A DNA stretch of 64,000 nt, from positions 310,001 to 374,000 of the forward strand of contig NZ_JARACK010000002.1 of NCBI RefSeq assembly GCF_028767185.1, written 5' to 3'. The notes under the pieces were generated by a model. It searched no databases, was not told the origin of the DNA, and saw only the letters and a program-made list of their open reading frames with translations. The translations under genes were made by a program, and so were the position numbers. The stretch is from Mangrovimonas aestuarii. GTDB taxonomy: Bacteria > Bacteroidota > Bacteroidia > Flavobacteriales > Flavobacteriaceae. How positions within the stretch are numbered: the stretch's first letter is position 1; each line of letters starts with the position of its first letter. Positions 24,180 to 31,393 of the stretch are shown here, piece after piece.

Positions 24180-24875
24180 TTATTTTTCCGTATCTATTAA
24201 CCAAGCGTTTTTGTATTCAAGTGTTTTAGTTAATTCTTGTTTTAATTTTTCTCGGTCTAAATCCAATTCGGAATATTCTGCTCGCTCATAGAGTAGGTTA
24301 TAAGCCGATTGATGAAGTCCGTATTTTTTTAATTTATAAAAGTCCGATTTTGCTTTTTCCGAATTCAGATTGTCGTTATCAAACTCAATTTTTAATAAGT
24401 CAACCAAAGTGTCATTTACAAACTTATTTTGGTAATTCAGTCGTTTTTTATCCGATTTCACAGAGTTAAATTCTCGGATAATTTCATAAACGATTGAGTC
24501 ATTTTGCTCCGCTTTTCTGCGATTCCAAAATTCAGCATAATATTTGTTTTGGATTTCGGGTTTGTTGTAAGTCAATTGCAAACTGTCCATTAGATTCTCA
24601 AAATTCCGTTTTATATAAATTCCTTCGATTAGGAAATGACTTTCGCTTTTTGAAATCAGATTCTCAAGTTTTCCATATCCAAACTTTTTGAACGATTCGT
24701 GAACCATTTTTAAGTTTTCGGGTTTTCTAATCCAAGAGTTTTTTGTCCAATCTCCATTTCTCAAATCAAAAAATGAAGTTTGATTTTCTGTATAAAATTC
24801 CAATTCAGATTTCTTGTCGTTTTTACAAGACAGAAATAAAAAAATCAGAAGTGAAATTGTTAGTAGTTTGTTCAT
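24180..24875 (-). CDS. Hypothetical lipoprotein, helix-rich
   Basis: A 231-aa protein starting MNKLLTISLLIFLFLSC with a lipobox Cys. The mature part is almost wholly helical and charged (LMDSLQLTYNKPEIQNKYYA, then LNSEKAKSDFYKLKKYGLHQ). No family recognised. Cassette ends GTTGTACAACGT and ATGTTGTACAAC are nearly perfect complements. Confidence 0.55.
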   Translation of the reverse strand: MNKLLTISLLIFLFLSCKNDKKSELEFYTENQTSFFDLRNGDWTKNSWIRKPENLKMVHESFKKFGYGKLENLISKSESHFLIEGIYIKRNFENLMDSLQLTYNKPEIQNKYYAEFWNRRKAEQNDSIVYEIIREFNSVKSDKKRLNYQNKFVNDTLVDLLKIEFDNDNLNSEKAKSDFYKLKKYGLHQSAYNLLYERAEYSELDLDREKLKQELTKTLEYKNAWLIDTEK

Positions 24876-24891
24876 TTTGGGTATGTTGTAC

Positions 24892-25016
24892 AACGGTTTG
24901 TATATGGAAAGTTGCGGTTTTGTATGCGAGGATTTTCCGTAGGAAAATCAGAGTGAGCAAAACAAGCAACCACCATCGGTTTAGAACTAAAATAGCAATT
25001 TTTTATATACGTTGTT
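24892..25016. repeat. attC-like site 28, subfamily D
   Basis: AACGGTTTGTATATGGAAAG, TTGCGGTTTTG, GAGGATTTTCCGTAGG, GAGTGAGC, AATTTTTTATATACGTTGTT. The right core overlaps the stop codon of the SLATT-like gene. Confidence 0.9.
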
Positions 25017-25683
25017 ACCACACGTTTTTTATTAAAAGTCCAATTATAATTATTGGTGGCAAAATTATCAGTGCGTGATAAATCAATCCAGTTTTCAAAT
25101 AGTAATCTGCTTTTATTTTGAAAACATCAAGCTTGTCCAATTCATGATATTCAGCTTTCGAAGCTTTAAACATATTATGGTCGATTGGCTGATGATTTTC
25201 GTGTCTTTCTAAAATTCTTTCGTATTTACTCGATATTTTTTCGGCAAATTCTCTTTTCTCATTCAGTTTGGGTTTGTCGTTTAAAGTTTTAAATATTCTT
25301 AATTCGTTATATAAACTCGAAAGTTCAAGTCCGCAATTGTGATATTGTTTTGCTTTTGTACTAAAGTCTTTAGCGTTCTCTATTTGCCCGAAAACGAGTA
25401 ATAATATAGAAAGGCAAGTGATTGAATAGGCAATTAAATTTTCGTCAATTGTTTCAGTCGAATAGATGTTATAAACAGATAAAAGTCCAACAGCAATAAG
25501 ATAGACAGACAACATACTCAAACATAAGTTGGATAAGTCAGCTACTTTTAGAAGTCTCTTATTTGCGTTAAAACGGCTCCCTTTAGTCGACCATATTTTA
25601 TAATTTAATTCCTCAAGAAATGTTTTATCTAAATAGTCTTTGTGTGATTTTTTCTTTTCCAATTTTGGTTTATTTCTTTTCAA
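25015..25683 (-). CDS. SLATT-domain two-helix membrane protein
   Basis: A 222-aa protein. The central part has two membrane helices (SNLCLSMLSVYLIAVGLLSV, then LIAYSITCLSILLLVFGQIE), flanked by long helices with KIWSTKGSRFNANKRLLK before and KAKQYHNCGLELSSLYNELR after. These are the marks of the SLATT family, most like the SLATT_5 type. SLATT proteins are predicted pore-forming effectors in nucleotide- or RT-linked defence systems. A third hydrophobic stretch ends the protein. Its stop codon overlaps the GTT core. It shares the cassette with a 61-aa protein (14-bp overlap). Defence function is inferred. Confidence 0.75.
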   Translation of the reverse strand: MKRNKPKLEKKKSHKDYLDKTFLEELNYKIWSTKGSRFNANKRLLKVADLSNLCLSMLSVYLIAVGLLSVYNIYSTETIDENLIAYSITCLSILLLVFGQIENAKDFSTKAKQYHNCGLELSSLYNELRIFKTLNDKPKLNEKREFAEKISSKYERILERHENHQPIDHNMFKASKAEYHELDKLDVFKIKADYYLKTGLIYHALIILPPIIIIGLLIKNVW

Positions 25684-25855
25684 TCCTTTTTAATCTTTCT
25701 GTAATATCCATTTCATATTGTTCAAGCAATTGTTGATTGTTTATTGCAGTATTTACATCTTTTTTGATGACTTTCAATTCGTTTATTATTCCGTCAAGTT
25801 TTTTGTCTAATATTATTTGGTTGTCTATAATTCTTTGATATTCTTCTGGTGTCAT
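25670..25855 (-). CDS. 61-aa coiled-coil partner of the SLATT-like protein
   Basis: Entirely helical small protein (MTPEEYQRIIDNQIILDKKL, then INELKVIKKDVNTAINNQQL) with heptad-like hydrophobics. Its end overlaps the SLATT gene start by 14 bp, implying translational coupling. It could be a regulator or antitoxin of the membrane protein. No family recognised. Confidence 0.6.
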   Translation of the reverse strand: MTPEEYQRIIDNQIILDKKLDGIINELKVIKKDVNTAINNQQLLEQYEMDITERLKRIEKK

Positions 25856-25880
25856 AGTGGTTGGTTTAAATGTGTGGTAA

Positions 25881-26004
25881 CGGCTCTTGTAACACTGCTG
25901 TTGCGTTTGGTTTTGGGATTAAAGATAGATAAACGGAAACAACAAATGGTGCTTGCGAGGATTTTCCGTAGGAAAATCAGAAGCAATGCATGTTACAAAT
26001 TGTT
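25881..26004. repeat. attC-like site 29, subfamily E
   Basis: AACGGCTCTTGTAACACTG, TGTTGCGTTTGG, GATTAAAGATAGATAAACGG, GAGGATTTTCCGTAGG, GCATGTTACAAATTGTT. Confidence 0.9.
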
Positions 26005-26055
26005 GTAATTAGTTGTTATTATTAATATTTCAATAGCCAATTATACATTTATTGA

Positions 26056-26460
26056 TTATTGGGATTCAATTGTGCCTGGAATTTTGCTTTTAATTTTATC
26101 GAATATTTCGCTTGTAATAAGGCGGTTAGATATAACTAATCTTTTCCATCTAGGGTCAGTGTTTTCAGTATACCTAATAATTATTTTTGGGTTTTTAATT
26201 GCAAAGTCAGTTGGGTAAGCCCCAGAGTTTAGAAGCGTAAAAAAGAGATTTTTAATAATATTTGACTTAGTTTTTTTGAGGTCAACCTGTTTATCTTCAA
26301 ATTTTATTTCTTTGATGCTCTCAAATGGAATTGCTATCTCTTCTAGATTATCACTGTAATTAAGCTCTTTATAGAAAAGAGTTTTGTCTAAAAATTTTAA
26401 AGTGATTCTATTATCAATTTTGATTTGGTCAAAATTTTTTGAGTGGGAATCGTTGTCCAT
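26056..26460 (-). CDS. Hypothetical protein
   Basis: A 134-aa soluble protein of alpha/beta type (FDQIKIDNRITLKFLDKTLF, then EEIAIPFESIKEIKFEDKQV, then NIIKNLFFTLLNSGAYPTDF). The pattern is like a PH-type or bPH domain, but I cannot assign it. Cassette ends GTTGTAATTAG and TAATTACAAC are complementary. Confidence 0.5.
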   Translation of the reverse strand: MDNDSHSKNFDQIKIDNRITLKFLDKTLFYKELNYSDNLEEIAIPFESIKEIKFEDKQVDLKKTKSNIIKNLFFTLLNSGAYPTDFAIKNPKIIIRYTENTDPRWKRLVISNRLITSEIFDKIKSKIPGTIESQ

Positions 26461-26487
26461 ATTCTTAGATGTTCGACAATTAATTAC

Positions 26488-26612
26488 AACGTGTTTGTGT
26501 ATGAGCCGTTGCGTGATTTAGCACGAACCAAACCAAGTACAAAACTAAACAGGAAAATCCGCGAGGATTTTCCGAAGTAACACAGACCAAGCAATGGCTT
26601 ATACACGGTGTT
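26488..26612. repeat. attC-like site 30, variant
   Basis: Left core AACGTGTTTGTGTATGAGC carries an extra base next to the core. Centre GGAAAATCCGCGAGGATTTTCC is a perfect hairpin. Right arm GGCTTATACACGGTGTT. Confidence 0.85.
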
Positions 26613-26625
26613 GGCAACTGGCTTT

Positions 26626-27396
26626 TTATGGTCGAATAAAGTCATAATTTCCGTTTATTTCGTCCACATTCCAAGTCAGTTTTGGCAGCTCAATATTTTT
26701 ATTAAATTCTATTAATGTTAATGATTTTAGTTGGTCAAATTTGTAATTTGTTCTAATTCGAGTGTTTGATAAAAAATAACTCCCTTGCACAAATTCTCCT
26801 TTTTCCTTTATTATTTTTTCTAATTCTTTCGAGTTTGTTTTTACATAAAATTCTCTTGAATCTCCAAATCCAGGTTTTAGTTTTAATTCCATAATTCCGT
26901 TATTTTTTAAAACTGCGTCCACAAAAACCGTTCTAGAATAATCTTTGTCCATTCGGTCAAAAATTATGAAAGCAAAAAATCCAAGAGCAAACAGAATAGA
27001 AGTCGATTGAAATTTTATTCTATTCTCCGTTTTGTCTGTTAAATAAATAATTGACAATGGAATTAAACTCAAAAATATTAAATAGGGAAGAAGCAGAACT
27101 AAAATCAAAATACTGTTCTGAAAATCAAAAGTCAAATATTTTCCGACTTCGTTTGTTAGTAAAATGCTATATGAAATTGAAGTCAGTAAAGTCAATAAAA
27201 TTCCGAATTTCGGTTTTGAGAATACCAAAATTAGAGAAACAAATAACATTGGATAAAGCAACAAATAAAAGTCCGTTGTTTTATCAATTCCATATGCAAA
27301 AACTGTTACGGTTTGAGACAGAAAGCTAATCAGTCCGACAATTGTCAGAATGATTATTATTAATCGGATTTTTTTCTGTTTTTCCGTCTGTTTCAT
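26626..27396 (-). CDS. Hypothetical polytopic membrane protein
   Basis: A 256-aa protein starting MKQTEKQKKIRLIIIILTIV with five to six membrane segments in the first 150 residues and a soluble alpha/beta C-terminus (KLKPGFGDSREFYVKTNSKE). No family recognised. Start placed at this ATG because upstream codons run into the core. Ends GTTGGCAAC and GTTGCCAAC are complementary. Confidence 0.55.
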   Translation of the reverse strand: MKQTEKQKKIRLIIIILTIVGLISFLSQTVTVFAYGIDKTTDFYLLLYPMLFVSLILVFSKPKFGILLTLLTSISYSILLTNEVGKYLTFDFQNSILILVLLLPYLIFLSLIPLSIIYLTDKTENRIKFQSTSILFALGFFAFIIFDRMDKDYSRTVFVDAVLKNNGIMELKLKPGFGDSREFYVKTNSKELEKIIKEKGEFVQGSYFLSNTRIRTNYKFDQLKSLTLIEFNKNIELPKLTWNVDEINGNYDFIRP

Positions 27397-27413
27397 TTTT
27401 TTAGCTTGTTGCC

Positions 27414-27539
27414 AACGGCTCATGTAACACTGCCGTTGCGTTTGGTTTTGGGATTAAAGATAGCTAAACAGAAACAACAATTAGTGCATGCGAGGATTTT
27501 CCGTAGGAAAATCAGAAGCAATGCATGTTACATATTGTT
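27414..27539. repeat. attC-like site 31, subfamily E
   Basis: AACGGCTCATGTAACACTG, CGTTGCGTTTGG, GATTAAAGATAGCTAAACAG, GAGGATTTTCCGTAGG, GCATGTTACATATTGTT. Confidence 0.9.
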
Positions 27540-27551
27540 GTAAAACGTTTC

Positions 27552-28037
27552 TTATTTTAATTTCTCCAATATTTTTCTGCCAAATAAAGTGTCATTTCTT
27601 TTATCAAGAAATAAATGAGGAGGGTTAAGAGGTCCAGTTATTGCTAAAATTCCATAATCGACGTTAAACATTATAGGATCTATTCCATCAACAATAGGAG
27701 AGACCATTTCATAATTGTCAAACCATATTTTTGGCTTTTCTTCATTTTGTAAAACGTTTTTAGTAAAGGCTCTATACCTGTCAAAATTAAACAGCAGTGT
27801 TTTAGTGTCTATTTCGTAACTAATTTCAAAGTTTCTAGTGGAGTCAGCCACGTTTATATATTTGTACAAAATAATAGAATCGTTAACATCTTTAATCAAC
27901 TCATATTCTGTTCTAAGCCTTAATGAGTCTGATGAAAATGAACAGACATATCTAGTTTTTGAGCTTGCATTTTCTTTTTTAGGGTTTAAGCAAGCTGTAA
28001 AAATTAGAGAAATTAATATTATTAATTTAAGATTCAA
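27552..28037 (-). CDS. Hypothetical lipoprotein
   Basis: A 161-aa protein with lipoprotein signal MNLKLIILISLIFTAC. The mature region is beta-rich (RNFEISYEIDTKTLLFNFDR, then KIWFDNYEMVSPIVDGIDP). Its end shares the GTAAAACG barcode and a leader of about 20 bp (AGGTTTTGATAATG-type) with the duplicated cassettes, although the proteins are unrelated. Confidence 0.55.
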   Translation of the reverse strand: MNLKLIILISLIFTACLNPKKENASSKTRYVCSFSSDSLRLRTEYELIKDVNDSIILYKYINVADSTRNFEISYEIDTKTLLFNFDRYRAFTKNVLQNEEKPKIWFDNYEMVSPIVDGIDPIMFNVDYGILAITGPLNPPHLFLDKRNDTLFGRKILEKLK

Positions 28038-28059
28038 TTAGGTTTTGATAATGTTTTAC

Positions 28060-28177
28060 AACGGTTTGTGTATGGTTTGTTGCTTAAGCGTAAAGATAGG
28101 GTTTTGTCGACACCCATAGTTCAGCCGCGAGGACTTTCCGCAGGAAACGTCCGAAGCAATGAACTATACATGGTGTT
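28060..28177. repeat. attC-like site 32, subfamily A
   Basis: AACGGTTTGTGTATGG, GTTTGTTGCTTAAGCG, GGACTTTCCGCAGGAAACG, GAACTATACATGGTGTT. Confidence 0.92.
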
Positions 28178-28191
28178 GGCAGTAGTTGTTT

Positions 28192-28551
28192 TTAAAATTC
28201 TGCAAGCTTCTTTTCCGTCAGGTCAACTAAGCTTTCGTCTATGTGAATTTGATTTATTCCAAGTGTAGAAAATAGCTCAAATAAAACCCGTTTTTCCACC
28301 TCCGATAGCCCGCCTTCTGACATTTCCATTTGTTGAATTATTCCAACCGAATTTCTTGTTGAAAGACCAAACTTTTCAAAAGTAGTTTTGACAAAATTTT
28401 CCGCTTTTGCAAAATCTGCGATTAAAAGCCTTTGATTGTTAAAGTTCATTTGAGAGTTTTCAGATAAAGTTTTTCCGTTTATTAAATCTTTAATTTCAAT
28501 CCGATTAACGTAAAGTTTAATATAATATCTGTTTTTACTAAAAAGTCTCAT
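28192..28551 (-). CDS. Hypothetical protein
   Basis: A 119-aa soluble protein (MRLFSKNRYYIKLYVNRIEI, then QRLLIADFAKAENFVKTTFE, ending GGLSEVEKRVLFELFSTLG). It looks like an alpha/beta sandwich with a GLSEVE turn, but no firm family. Cassette ends GTTGGCAGTAG and TTACTGCCAAC are complementary. Confidence 0.5.
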   Translation of the reverse strand: MRLFSKNRYYIKLYVNRIEIKDLINGKTLSENSQMNFNNQRLLIADFAKAENFVKTTFEKFGLSTRNSVGIIQQMEMSEGGLSEVEKRVLFELFSTLGINQIHIDESLVDLTEKKLAEF

Positions 28552-28572
28552 TATGGTTTCTTAATTACTGCC

Positions 28573-28695
28573 AACGGTTCAGGCTACACACCGTGCGGCG
28601 GATCACCTTTTAATTTGTTTCGAAGTTAAAATTTAGATCTTAAACCAAGTTTCGTTTTTTGAAGCTTAAGTGCCGGATGGTGTGTAGCCGATGTT
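28573..28695. repeat. attC-like site 33, perfect inner arms
   Basis: AACGGTTCAGGCTACACACC on the left pairs with GGTGTGTAGCCGATGTT on the right through an 11-bp perfect stem (GGCTACACACC). The centre differs from all other subfamilies. Confidence 0.85.
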
Positions 28696-28704
28696 AGTGG
28701 TATT

Positions 28705-29154
28705 TCATTCGATGAACTTCTCTTGTTTCTCGTAAGGCAAAGCATTATCACTGTTGTGAACTAGTTTGATTAGGAATGAAGTTTCCTTTTTTTCTACGAC
28801 AATTTGTAATACACCATTACGATCAGGGAGAGCTAGTCCCTTTGGTGTGACACTGCCCGTTACTTTCCATAGTGCTGATACAATAATTAAGTCTTCTGTT
28901 AACTCACGTATGTAGCTGTCTTTAATTTCGAAAGTTGCAAACTTCATTACATTTTCAAATGGATAAACATGTTGCTCAATAATCGTATCTTTTCCGATCG
29001 CAGTCTGGCCGACGACATCTGTGAATTCAGCATCCTCGGTGAACAAACTCCCAAAAGATACAAGGTCTTTGTTGTTCCAGCTCACGACAAATTGATCCAG
29101 AACATTGAGAACTATAGATGTTTTTCCTTCATCGAGTCTTGTTTTTGTAATCAT
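28705..29154 (-). CDS. SnoaL/NTF2-fold small protein
   Basis: A 149-aa protein with the NTF2-like fold: SIVLNVLDQFVVSWNNKDLV, then SFGSLFTEDAEFTDVVGQT, then a late strand VSALWKVTGSVTPKG. This pattern is shared by SnoaL-like (DUF4440/SgcJ) proteins, which act as small enzymes or binding proteins. Upstream and in the same cassette is an AraC-type regulator, 79 bp away, so the pair is probably co-transcribed. Confidence 0.75.
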   Translation of the reverse strand: MITKTRLDEGKTSIVLNVLDQFVVSWNNKDLVSFGSLFTEDAEFTDVVGQTAIGKDTIIEQHVYPFENVMKFATFEIKDSYIRELTEDLIIVSALWKVTGSVTPKGLALPDRNGVLQIVVEKKETSFLIKLVHNSDNALPYEKQEKFIE

Positions 29155-29233
29155 ATCAAACTTTTTTGGTGATTTAAATTAAGACAAAATTAGTTTTATG
29201 AAGCCGTGATGGCTTTTAAAAATCCTGCGTGGA

Positions 29234-30130
29234 TTAGGACAAACCCTGCTTAATTTTATTTCTGAATGAAGAGGGCGTTTCACCGGTAAGCGATTTGAAA
29301 AGTCGTGAAAAATAAGAGGCATCTTCGAAGCCCATTTCCATTGCGATTTCAATTATGTCTTTGTTTGTATCAAGCATTAAAATCTGACTTTGAACAATGG
29401 CGGTTTCCCGGATCAATTGTTTACAGGTCTTATTGAATTTGACTTTAACACAGCGATTCAGGTAGTTTGTAGAAATGTTTAATTGTTGTGCATAGAAATC
29501 GACAGACTTGTTTTCAGCAATGCGTTTGTTCAGCAATTGCTTAAAATTGATCGCAATCTCACTTTGTCGTGTAATCGCTTTTTCTCCTGGGTTTAGGGAA
29601 ATAAGCTTGTGGAACAGGGATTGCAAAAGTCCATCTCCTATTTTACGATTGGGTCTTGCATTGTTCATTTCCTGAAGAAGTAAATTGCACAAGGTATCAA
29701 TCCATTGACTGTCATCCCTATTTAAGTAGTTGACACTGTTTAATGAAAGCAGATCAGTAAGCTCTACTTTTTGAATAAGCGAAGAAAGAACCTTGTCCTC
29801 CAGCAGCATAAAAAAACCCTTCAATTTACCTTTCACAGACTTTATTGAAAATATTTCACCAGCAGGAACAAATAGGATGGAGTCGTTTGATAGTTCGAAT
29901 TGTTCAATTCCAACTTGTTGCGAAAATTTACCCTGACTTAAGTAAACGAGAAAGTGATAATCTGCCTGAAGTAAGGCGGTTGGGATCTTTAGTGAGTTGG
30001 CAATGGATTCCAATGCGTAAATTTGAAATGGAGTGGTCTGCCAGTTGAAGTTTGGTGAAGTTGATCGAAAATAATTTTCAATGAAATTGCTGTATGTGAT
30101 GTTTTCTGCCAAAAGTCTTTCAATTACCAC
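29234..30130 (-). CDS. AraC-family transcriptional regulator, GTG start in recombination core
   Basis: A 298-aa protein. Residues 1-190 form a cupin-like sensor domain, and the last 100 residues are the AraC helix-turn-helix pair (VDFYAQQLNISTNYLNRCVK, then IIEIAMEMGFEDASYFSRLF). The first codon is GTG inside GTTAGTGG of site 34, with no ATG nearby. It probably controls the SnoaL-like gene downstream. Cassette ends GTTAGTGG and CCACTAAC are complementary. Confidence 0.85.
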   Translation of the reverse strand: MVIERLLAENITYSNFIENYFRSTSPNFNWQTTPFQIYALESIANSLKIPTALLQADYHFLVYLSQGKFSQQVGIEQFELSNDSILFVPAGEIFSIKSVKGKLKGFFMLLEDKVLSSLIQKVELTDLLSLNSVNYLNRDDSQWIDTLCNLLLQEMNNARPNRKIGDGLLQSLFHKLISLNPGEKAITRQSEIAINFKQLLNKRIAENKSVDFYAQQLNISTNYLNRCVKVKFNKTCKQLIRETAIVQSQILMLDTNKDIIEIAMEMGFEDASYFSRLFKSLTGETPSSFRNKIKQGLS

Positions 30131-30131
30131 T

Positions 30132-30203
30132 AACGGTTTGCAGCTACGCTTTCGCGCCGCCTTTCAAATATAATCGTTTAAGGCGTGAAGTGTAGGTGAT
30201 GTT
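30132..30203. repeat. attC-like site 34, compact subfamily F
   Basis: 72 bp from AAC to GTT: AACGGTTTGCAGCTACGC, GCGCCGCCTTTC, TTTAAGGCGTG, AAGTGTAGGTGATGTT. Same short design as site 11. Confidence 0.75.
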
Positions 30204-30207
30204 AGAG

Positions 30208-31236
30208 CTATTTTGGAATTATAACAGATTCTTTTTTCACGTATTTGGACGGTTTTTGATATACAAATTTTTTTTCCGTTTTAAATCTTGGATAGTATTC
30301 GCCCGTTGATAATTTAATTGGTTCAAAAAAGAATGGACAACTCCAAAACTCTCGGGTTAGCACATGTGGATGAGTTCTATGTTGGTCATCAATTAAATTT
30401 GTACTCAGATAAGAAAACGTACCTAGAACGCTATACAAAACGGATTTTCTTTTATAGAAACCATGTTGATACATGGTTCGTGAATAATTGAACAAATCTA
30501 TTTGTGATTTAGACTTCTCCCCAATAAAAATAAAACCTTCGTATTTGTATAAATCATCATAGTTATACGTGTCATCTCTATAGGAAAACGTTACAACAAA
30601 ACGAGTGTAATCTGGAGAATAGGTAATAAAATCTAACTCTATAGAGTTTTTTATATCCTTAAACAATTCTTGATCAAATTGGTCGTAATTTTTATTTAAA
30701 AAGGAATTAATCTTTTTTAAATGTATCGAATCGCTTATTTCGTTTTGACCTACTGAATCAGTCATGAAAAGCTCCTTTATAGATGAAAGAATTCTTTTTT
30801 TATCTTCATCGACAACGTTTGCTTGAGGTGAAAATCTAATCCCTTTTGCTAAAAAATTATCAGCCTTTTTCCTTTCTAATTTGAATTTGCTTTCAGCTAC
30901 TTCAATCATTTCTTCGGTAGTTTGCTTATGAGGAAAAAGAATAGAATGATTTATTTTATTCAAAATCCAAAAATTGATAGGTGCAATTAATAATACAAAC
31001 AATACTGTATGAAATACTTTGGACCTTTTCATAAGAAACCAAGCTATTAGGGTTGTAATGGATGTAAAAAAGACACTAAAAAAAATAAGCTTGATTTTGG
31101 TGCCAAGGTTGGTCAGGGAACCTGCAAATTCAGAAGTATATTCGATGTATTTAAAATAATGAATTGCATTGCAAAGGAACAGAGTCAAAACAGTGAAGAA
31201 GACTGTAAAAAGTAAAATAGTTGATTTTTTTTTCAT
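30208..31236 (-). CDS. Hypothetical membrane protein
   Basis: A 342-aa protein starting MKKKSTILLFTVFFTVLTLF. Three membrane segments at the N-terminal third (residues 7-24, about 44-66 and about 76-94), then a large soluble domain of alpha/beta type without recognised motifs. The longer ORF start lies across site 35. Cassette ends GTTAGAGCTA and TAGCTCTAAC are complementary. Confidence 0.55.
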   Translation of the reverse strand: MKKKSTILLFTVFFTVLTLFLCNAIHYFKYIEYTSEFAGSLTNLGTKIKLIFFSVFFTSITTLIAWFLMKRSKVFHTVLFVLLIAPINFWILNKINHSILFPHKQTTEEMIEVAESKFKLERKKADNFLAKGIRFSPQANVVDEDKKRILSSIKELFMTDSVGQNEISDSIHLKKINSFLNKNYDQFDQELFKDIKNSIELDFITYSPDYTRFVVTFSYRDDTYNYDDLYKYEGFIFIGEKSKSQIDLFNYSRTMYQHGFYKRKSVLYSVLGTFSYLSTNLIDDQHRTHPHVLTREFWSCPFFFEPIKLSTGEYYPRFKTEKKFVYQKPSKYVKKESVIIPK

Positions 31237-31258
31237 AAAGTGTTGTTCACTTAGCTCT

Positions 31259-31380
31259 AACGTCTCGGCTATGAGTAGTTGCGTGGTTAAGCACTTAACT
31301 TTGCAAGTACACACCAAACAGAAAATCTGCTAGAATTTTCAGAAGTAGGCGAGAACAAGCAATTACTTATAGCCATTGTT
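31259..31380. repeat. attC-like site 35, subfamily C, proximal to the integrase
   Basis: AACGTCTCGGCTATGAG (one G of the GG is lost), TAGTTGCGTGG, AAAATCTGCTAGAATTTTC, TACTTATAGCCATTGTT. It is the last site before the attI-like junction. Confidence 0.9.
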
Positions 31381-31393
31381 GTGCAAAGTTTTT

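Noticed and set aside
8657-28268. Plus-strand ORFs at 8657, 17913, 21440 and 28068 with a shared YGLLLKRKDRILSTPIVQP-type text
   Set aside because: They are translations of subfamily A sites on the strand opposite the genes. No start signals and no reason for coding.
28192-28551. Actin-like or pilus-assembly protein
   Set aside because: Only a vague similarity in the GGLSEVE part. Not enough for a name.
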